64,000 nucleotides of DNA, taken from contig JAJHTX010000008.1 in assembly GCA_032164295.1 (NCBI GenBank), positions 248,001-312,000 of the forward strand, read 5' to 3'. The notes under the pieces are model-generated. The model was given only the letters and a program-made list of their open reading frames with translations, made no database searches and was not told where the DNA came from. This document shows, one piece after another, positions 58,770-64,000 of this stretch. Made by a program: the position numbers and the translations under genes. Numbering within the stretch: position 1 is the stretch's first letter; every line of letters begins with the position of its first letter. The stretch is from Inonotus obliquus (Eukaryota; Basidiomycota; Agaricomycetes; Hymenochaetales; Hymenochaetaceae).

Positions 58770-59934
58770 TATTGTTACCGGGATTTCAAGATTAAGTAGC
58801 AGAGGGATGGGAGGCTGAAGCTCGAAAGCTCTGAGGCTGAGGTAGAGATAGTTGTGGTTGGATGCTGAAAGCTAGGAGGGATTGAACGGGCCATCCGCGC
58901 TTTTGAAGCTTAAGCGTGACTGAATGCGCGGTCACGTTATCCTCGTCGGTCAAGAAGCCACGCTCCCAGAAAATGCTTCTATTTTGTTCTTTTTTTGGAT
59001 CGGAGAACACGTGTGGAGACACGTCCTGCACTGCCATTCTGTTTGTCTTTATATTTTTTATTTGTTTGGTTTTCTTGGAGTCTTTTCGGTTGGTACGCTA
59101 TTGATTGTTTTTTCTGGCGTTACTAGGGTAAGTCCTTGGTATTGGTGGCGACGGAGAGAATGTTGGTTGTTAGAATTTTGATGGGAAGAAGGTCGAGGAC
59201 GTGGACCTGCCTGATAGTGCATAACGTTATTCTATGGAACATGCAGGTCTTGTGCAGCTTGCTCACATTTGGATTATATTTCCAATAGATTTAGATCTGA
59301 AGAGACCACATCCTACGGACCTATCCTTTCCTGCCGTATTTTCCTTCAGCGCATTATTTTCTCGTGCCAGATAATCCTGATCCATCAGGTAAGAACCACA
59401 TCCTCTTCTCTTGAATCGACTAAATTTGGATTACTAATTTCATCGATTCCGCAGTAATGCTCCTTTCATCGATCTTCCATTCCGAACTTTCTTGAGCCTT
59501 CAAGAGTGACGCTCATGATCAATCAATGCCCTCGTTTTGGTCTATATAAACTGTGCATACCATCCGAGGGGGTGACTGTCATAGGTTGAGTATACTTCCT
59601 CTATAATCTCTCGCGTGTTCCTTGGACTAATCGTAACAAACTCTCATCACTCCGGCAGGCTTATGAGGTTCCACGACGATCAGGAGACCGACGAGCAAAG
59701 AGCAGCTACTGCCGCTCAGATATATTCTAAATTGTGGACGTCAACGAGACAAAGGAGAACAAGAAAGGGCAGAAAATCGGGAAACAGGCGAGTACATTTC
59801 TTGAGCAGGTCAGATATAGAAACGAAATAGCGCGGTTTGGATTAGTACAGGGCGCGAGTAGGGCAAATGAAGAAAGGAAATGACGACAGCGCTGGCGACG
59901 AGACATCTGTGGACAGCAGTCAACAAGCGAGCAT
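58770..59934. other. Spacer between genes A and B, right arm, with possible antisense unit
   Basis: Mirror of 5,084-6,170. On the + strand it has a TATA motif at 59,543-59,550, a short frame from ATG 59,663 and a candidate intron from gcgagt (59,788) to tacag (~59,849). Splicing would open a frame running antisense into the last exon of gene A to 60,133. Coding evidence is poor (see findings). Confidence 0.4.
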
Positions 59935-61083
59935 CTACACCTCTAGCCTTTTTGCTTCCACTGCAACTTGGATGAGTGCGCGCCACCTTTCTTCATTTAT
60001 GTCCCTCATGGAGGAGATTGGCCTCGGAACTGTGAACCTGTTCCATGAGCCCATGCCTGGCACTTCCTCACGTAGGGAAATGCGCCGGTGGTCCAATCGG
60101 CACATCCACGCATATTGCGATAGCGTCATGTGAGGCCAGACCAGTGCAGAATCATCTTCTTCGGTGCGGCGACGAATTCGCCTGGTCTCTTCTTGTTCCG
60201 CGAAATCCTCATCGGTCGTAGATGAATCGCACCGTTTTCGTTTCGGACTCCCACGGGTTTGCGTGGACCTTTGACGACCCAAGTCTTCCTTCGCACTTCC
60301 TCGTCTTCGTCCACTATCGGCGTTTCTTGTTGCCGCGATATATCTCTGCGTCGGCCGCCTCACTCTCTGTGAGCGACGCACAGAGCCTTCTGCCGGAGAT
60401 TCCTCTATGTTATTTTTACCTCGAGCTTCTTCGTCCTTTTCTACCTGTTTCGATTCGACTTTGGCTTCGGCCTCAGTGTTTGTCGCTGAACCTCCCTCGC
60501 TCGGGGTGAGCTCAGTGGACCGTGCCCCGGACACCGTTCGTTCGCGATGCCTCCGGTGAACGTCAGGCTCCTTCCTTTCCTCATTCAGGAGGGACGCTGT
60601 GGACACATAGCTCGTGCTTAGCAAACAGGCCAAAGCGAAAAGTGCTTTAACTTACCACTGTTTGCGGAATTTCCTTCGTTGCTCTGAATGGACGTGGATG
60701 GGTTGGATCGTTTGTTTGTTTGTGGTTGGAATGACTTCAGCCCCCCTGAGTGACAACCACCATTCAGTTCTTTACCAAAACATTGCACTGAATGCTTGCG
60801 TACCTTTATTCTCCTTGTCCTGATGATCGAATTCCTCCTGAGGTTGGGCGGAGGGAGACCGATTGGTTTGATCGTTCTCTGTAAGGTTGTAGGTGTGAAG
60901 AGCACCGTCGTTGTCTGCGACAGTGCCTTCGGCAGTAACGTAGATGTCGGCGGAGCCTTCAACCTCATCCTTACAGACGACGTCCATCGAAGGCTCGCCA
61001 TCCACTTCAAAGGTAGCCGTGGTGGCTTGGTTGGTGGGCTGGTTTTTGATCTGAGCCAACGCCTGCCGCCTGGTAAGGACCAT
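59935..61083 (-). CDS. Gene A (right copy), 343 aa
   Basis: Exons 60804..61083, 60656..60745 and 59935..60596. It differs from the left copy by a 6-bp in-frame deletion that shortens RRIALRPREEVPG to RRISLREEVPG, plus few substitutions. Frame and splice sites are kept. Function unknown; see the left copy for composition and motifs. Confidence 0.7.
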
Positions 61084-62774
61084 GGTTGTCAAAATAGGCG
61101 ATCTAGTGTTGTATACAAGACGTTGGATGGAGCGTGGAGTGTCACAGCTGTGGCTTAATTGCGGACGGAAAGTCGTGGTTGAGAGTCAGAGTTGGTGGAT
61201 TGACGATCCTGTCTTTTGAACCCCGCGAGTTGGTTCAAACTCCGCTTAAACAGTACATAATCATTTCTCATCTTTTTCAACGCACGAAGAAAATCCAACT
61301 TCGAGGATTACAATAATTTTCTTTCAGTGCTCCCAAATCATCACTGGCAATCGGACCTGTTTAGACCCGTTTGGCTCGTTGTAAGTAACCAAATGCAGAG
61401 AAAGTGATATGGCTACGTAATACTGTAACAGAGCAACTGTGACACAACGGGTAGCGAAAGATAGATGAGCCTGCATAAGGAGCATCTTTATTCACCAAGG
61501 TGAGTGTAGCAACTGGACTATACCCTGAGCCTTCTGGTGTTGTATCCAGGCTCTGACACGACACTGAATTCAAGTCGATCGCTACGTTGAACCGTCGCTG
61601 TTGAATTTTAGTTTTCTGCTCGCTTGAGGAACGGACGATTTTCCTCATTTGTCCTTTCTCCCCTTGTGTTTCGTCCGTTTTCATTGGACCTTAGAGGAAG
61701 ACAATGCAACACGACACATCCAAATCTACTATCTATCCGTCATCTAGGTTTTTACTTTCTTCCGTTCTTCCTATATTTCTTTCTTCATCTTCCTGATTTC
61801 TAACCTTATTCGTCCATTCTCCCGTTGATTCCCCCTTTCTTACCTTCTAATCTCACGTTCATTTCTCAGATTTGGATAAGCAAAACGTATGTAGAAACCT
61901 CACCACCCGTCTCCCCATCTATTCACCTTTCTGCCTTTCCTTTGCCATTCCATTAAAAGTATGTACACCATGTTCTTCTGTTACTCTAAGCTCTCTTTGT
62001 ATTATGTACATAAAGTACTGCGTGTATCCTTGCACGCATATGTTTCTCCTCATTCCTATTGGTGTATTCGCATATACGGATACATTATCCAATGAATCTC
62101 CCAACCTGCAGGCTCACATCATCTTTCAAGTGAATATCGTATTATTGGCTCGTATAGCTCACCACACGATGAGAAGTTGAAAACAATCCATTTTCCAACA
62201 TGAAAAGGGAGGACAACAATAGTAATGTAGGTGTGCTACTATGATCAGACTAAAATCACTGATAATGTAATTCCCCATGCTTCAAGCGTCAAGTTGCCCG
62301 CTCTCGTTCGCTGTATCCAAAGATTCTTTCGAGCAAGGATGACTACGGATTACAGTGCTGTGGTCCTACACGTAATCAATCATGCAATATGATTATTGGC
62401 GTGGTGATGGATGAGAGCGATTATCTTCTCGCTCCGAGTGCATCATGCTCGAACTTGAAAGAAGTTTTTTGACTTCAGCTGTACATGCGACACCATACAT
62501 ACAGAATACCTAATCTCGAAAAAAAGAATCAGTATCTACTCATTCGTTTGAGCCATTTAATATTTGAGAGCGAAAACTATAGCAGGATAAGATACAACTT
62601 CTGATAGGAATTCACGCGATCCGGAAAGAAGGAGGCGTCATTCGAAGGAGATAACACTCGCGTCAGTGAAAGAGAAATCGGTCCGTTGTTCAGCAAATCC
62701 TCTTCTTGCATCGATGTCCCAGTGCACGGATCCGACAGGACGACAGTACACCAGTAAGAATTTCGGATATGCAA
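61084..62774. other. Gene-less stretch, right arm
   Basis: Mirror of 2,238-3,928, with the same dispersed-repeat and F-box scraps. No gene supported. Confidence 0.5.
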
Positions 62775-64000
62775 CTATCGTTGCTTCTTTCGAGGTTTAT
62801 CCGCGAACTCATCTTTCCTAGCCCTTTTATTATTTCCAGTTTTCCCGACCCTTTCAAGTGCGAGATTGCGAATTGCGCCTCCATCTCTTAACGAATCTAT
62901 CATTGCCTCCATGTTCAGAAAGACGTACGGCGCCTCAGGTCCTTGCCGAACGGTAGCGGGATAGGATGCAATGACTCGCAGCAGAGGAATCCCATCTATG
63001 AACCACTCGTCCGTTTGGATGACGGGGACCGCTCTGCTGAGATCTTTGACACCCTCAAGAATGTCTTCACGAGCGTTCTGATATTTTTTGTCTTTCTGAT
63101 TCTATAATACAGGTTAGTCAACGGTACGTCGCACAACATCCTGTTCCGTACCGAGTGAGCAAAGAACCTTGAGGGATCAAGGCTTTCCTTCGAATCCTTC
63201 AGGCCATCGGATCGCCACTTGATTTGAACGATTAGGGCCACGATCTGGCCAGAAGCCAGGCGGACAAACACCACAATGTCCGGGCCCATGCTCTCACAGG
63301 GAAGGCAGAACAGTGAAGTCGGTTTTTTCAACCATTCGACTGTATCTTCTAATTTCCCACGTCTCGATCCAATAACCGTAACACCGCCTTCGAACTCTGC
63401 AAGGTGGAAAGGACTGACCTCCACCTCACCAGCCCTCCGCACGACAGAGACGAGTTCAACGGTCTGCTCGGACCATTCCGGAATGGTCTCTCCAAATTCA
63501 AAGACGTCACATAGCTCGCGCTTGCCGTCAAATAGACTCAAATTGCTCGCCGATTTCTGAAGGTTCGCCCAGTTGCTCCACTACGTACTCTCCAAGTGTA
63601 AATCCGTCGCCAAAGCTGAGGAATTGATATGTTGCAGCAAGAAGAACGAGAGGTTCATCCATCACAACCGTCTCTCCCGGTTTACTCACAAAACGAGCAA
63701 AACCCTGTTCTATAAGGAACTTGTTATTGTCGAGTACTATGTTAAACCTCTGTTCCATAAGCCAAGAATACAGGACGTCACCGAACAACACCTTTCGCTG
63801 AGGGTCTGGAAAATCATGTGAGACCTGAACTCAGGAGTACAGTGACGTTCTGCTTACCATTTGAGAAATCAAGGGGGATTATAGTGATCTTTCCTTCTTC
63901 GATATCCTCCTCGTTGTTGACAAACTGTTCGCCATCAGTCGGATGGAATCCGCAGAATTCCTTGACACATGCATTCAAAATCTTATGAGGTGATCGGAAC
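62775..64000 (-). pseudogene. CR P-loop/nuclease gene, right copy, frameshifted and cut by window end
   Basis: Paralogue of 1-2,237. Its REase-like core (GPDIVVF ... VQIKW) and the terminal RKKQR are present. A 26-bp deletion near 63,535-63,541, relative to the left copy, changes the reading frame between EPSEIGEQFE and LFDGKREL, so this copy should not give the full protein. It also lacks six residues after VQIKWR. The last exon (62775..63101) is essentially identical to the left copy, while the exons beyond are only ~88% alike at protein level. Confidence 0.75.

Larger units (their letters stand above)
51238..64000 (-). repeat. Right arm of the ~13 kb inverted duplication
   Basis: Reverse complement of 967-13,701, carrying the same genes in mirror order (FunK1, F-box relic, gene B, gene A, CR nuclease). 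It continues past the window end. Its inner end lies about 100 bp beyond the stop codon of the Tc1-like transposase. Small differences from the left arm, such as a 6-bp deletion in gene A and single-residue changes in FunK1, show that it is a real second copy or a second haplotype and not an exact duplicate of the same read data. Confidence 0.95.

Noticed and set aside
59867..60133. 88-codon antisense frame (SLFASTATWMSARHLSSFMS) as a protein gene
   Set aside because: Overlaps the last exon of gene A; substitutions between copies fit the gene A frame better, and the upstream exon is frameshifted in the middle copy. Kept only as a possible antisense transcript.
1..64000. The inverted repeat as a pure assembly artefact
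   Set aside because: The arms differ by substitutions, in-frame deletions and a diverged outer part, and their inner flanks are unrelated. A mis-joined second haplotype cannot be fully excluded without reads.
1..64000. Giant mobile element of the Starship type or a mating-type locus
   Set aside because: No tyrosine-recombinase captain, homeodomain or pheromone/receptor genes are present.

Overview
The window looks like an accessory, rearrangement-prone part of a mushroom-forming basidiomycete genome (Agaricomycetes). The evidence is eukaryotic genes with many 48-60 bp GT-AG introns, a FunK1-type fungal kinase, an F-box relic family, Crinkler/RHS-like (CR) effector genes, a seven-HAMP group III hybrid histidine kinase and a Tc1-like DD34E transposon. 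No prokaryotic features are present.

Layout. The two ends form a huge inverted duplication: 1-13,701 on the + strand pairs with 51,238-64,000 on the - strand (coordinates sum to about 64,939-65,012). From the inside out, each arm carries an intact FunK1 kinase gene, a decayed F-box gene on the opposite strand, an unrecognised gene 'B' (about 730 aa), an unrecognised gene 'A' (345 aa), and a CR-type P-loop/nuclease gene cut by the window edge. Arm identity is about 99% from the inner breakpoint to about 1,880/63,130. It then drops abruptly to roughly 88% at protein level inside the CR nuclease gene. A third, more diverged A-B cassette lies at 40,588-46,275 in the orientation of the right arm.

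The unique middle holds F-box scraps (13.7-14.4 kb), a ubiquitin-protease fragment joined to a fragment of the histidine kinase gene (15.2-16.3 kb), CGGTAC-rich tandem repeats (16.9-18.0 kb), two decayed CR genes (18.8-22.4 kb), the conserved histidine kinase gene (24.0-29.5 kb), a 4 kb stretch without genes, a single-pass membrane protein with a KRE9-like ectodomain (34.8-36.7 kb), a broken CR-kinase paralogue (36.9-38.2 kb) and an intact CR-kinase gene (38.5-40.5 kb). At 46.6-51.2 kb a Tc1-like element has been split by a LINE-like insertion inside a MITE and by an LTR-like insertion. It abuts the inner breakpoint of the right arm.

How it fits together. The histidine kinase and the KRE9-like protein look like ordinary core genes. 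The rest is a turnover zone of effector-type genes (CR nuclease, CR kinases, FunK1), F-box debris and transposons. The most unusual item is the A-B gene pair. A and B share an N-terminal 'VLTR' start, a 280-nt first exon and phase-1/phase-1 introns, so they look like ancient tandem paralogues. The pair is open in all three copies while neighbouring F-box genes have decayed.
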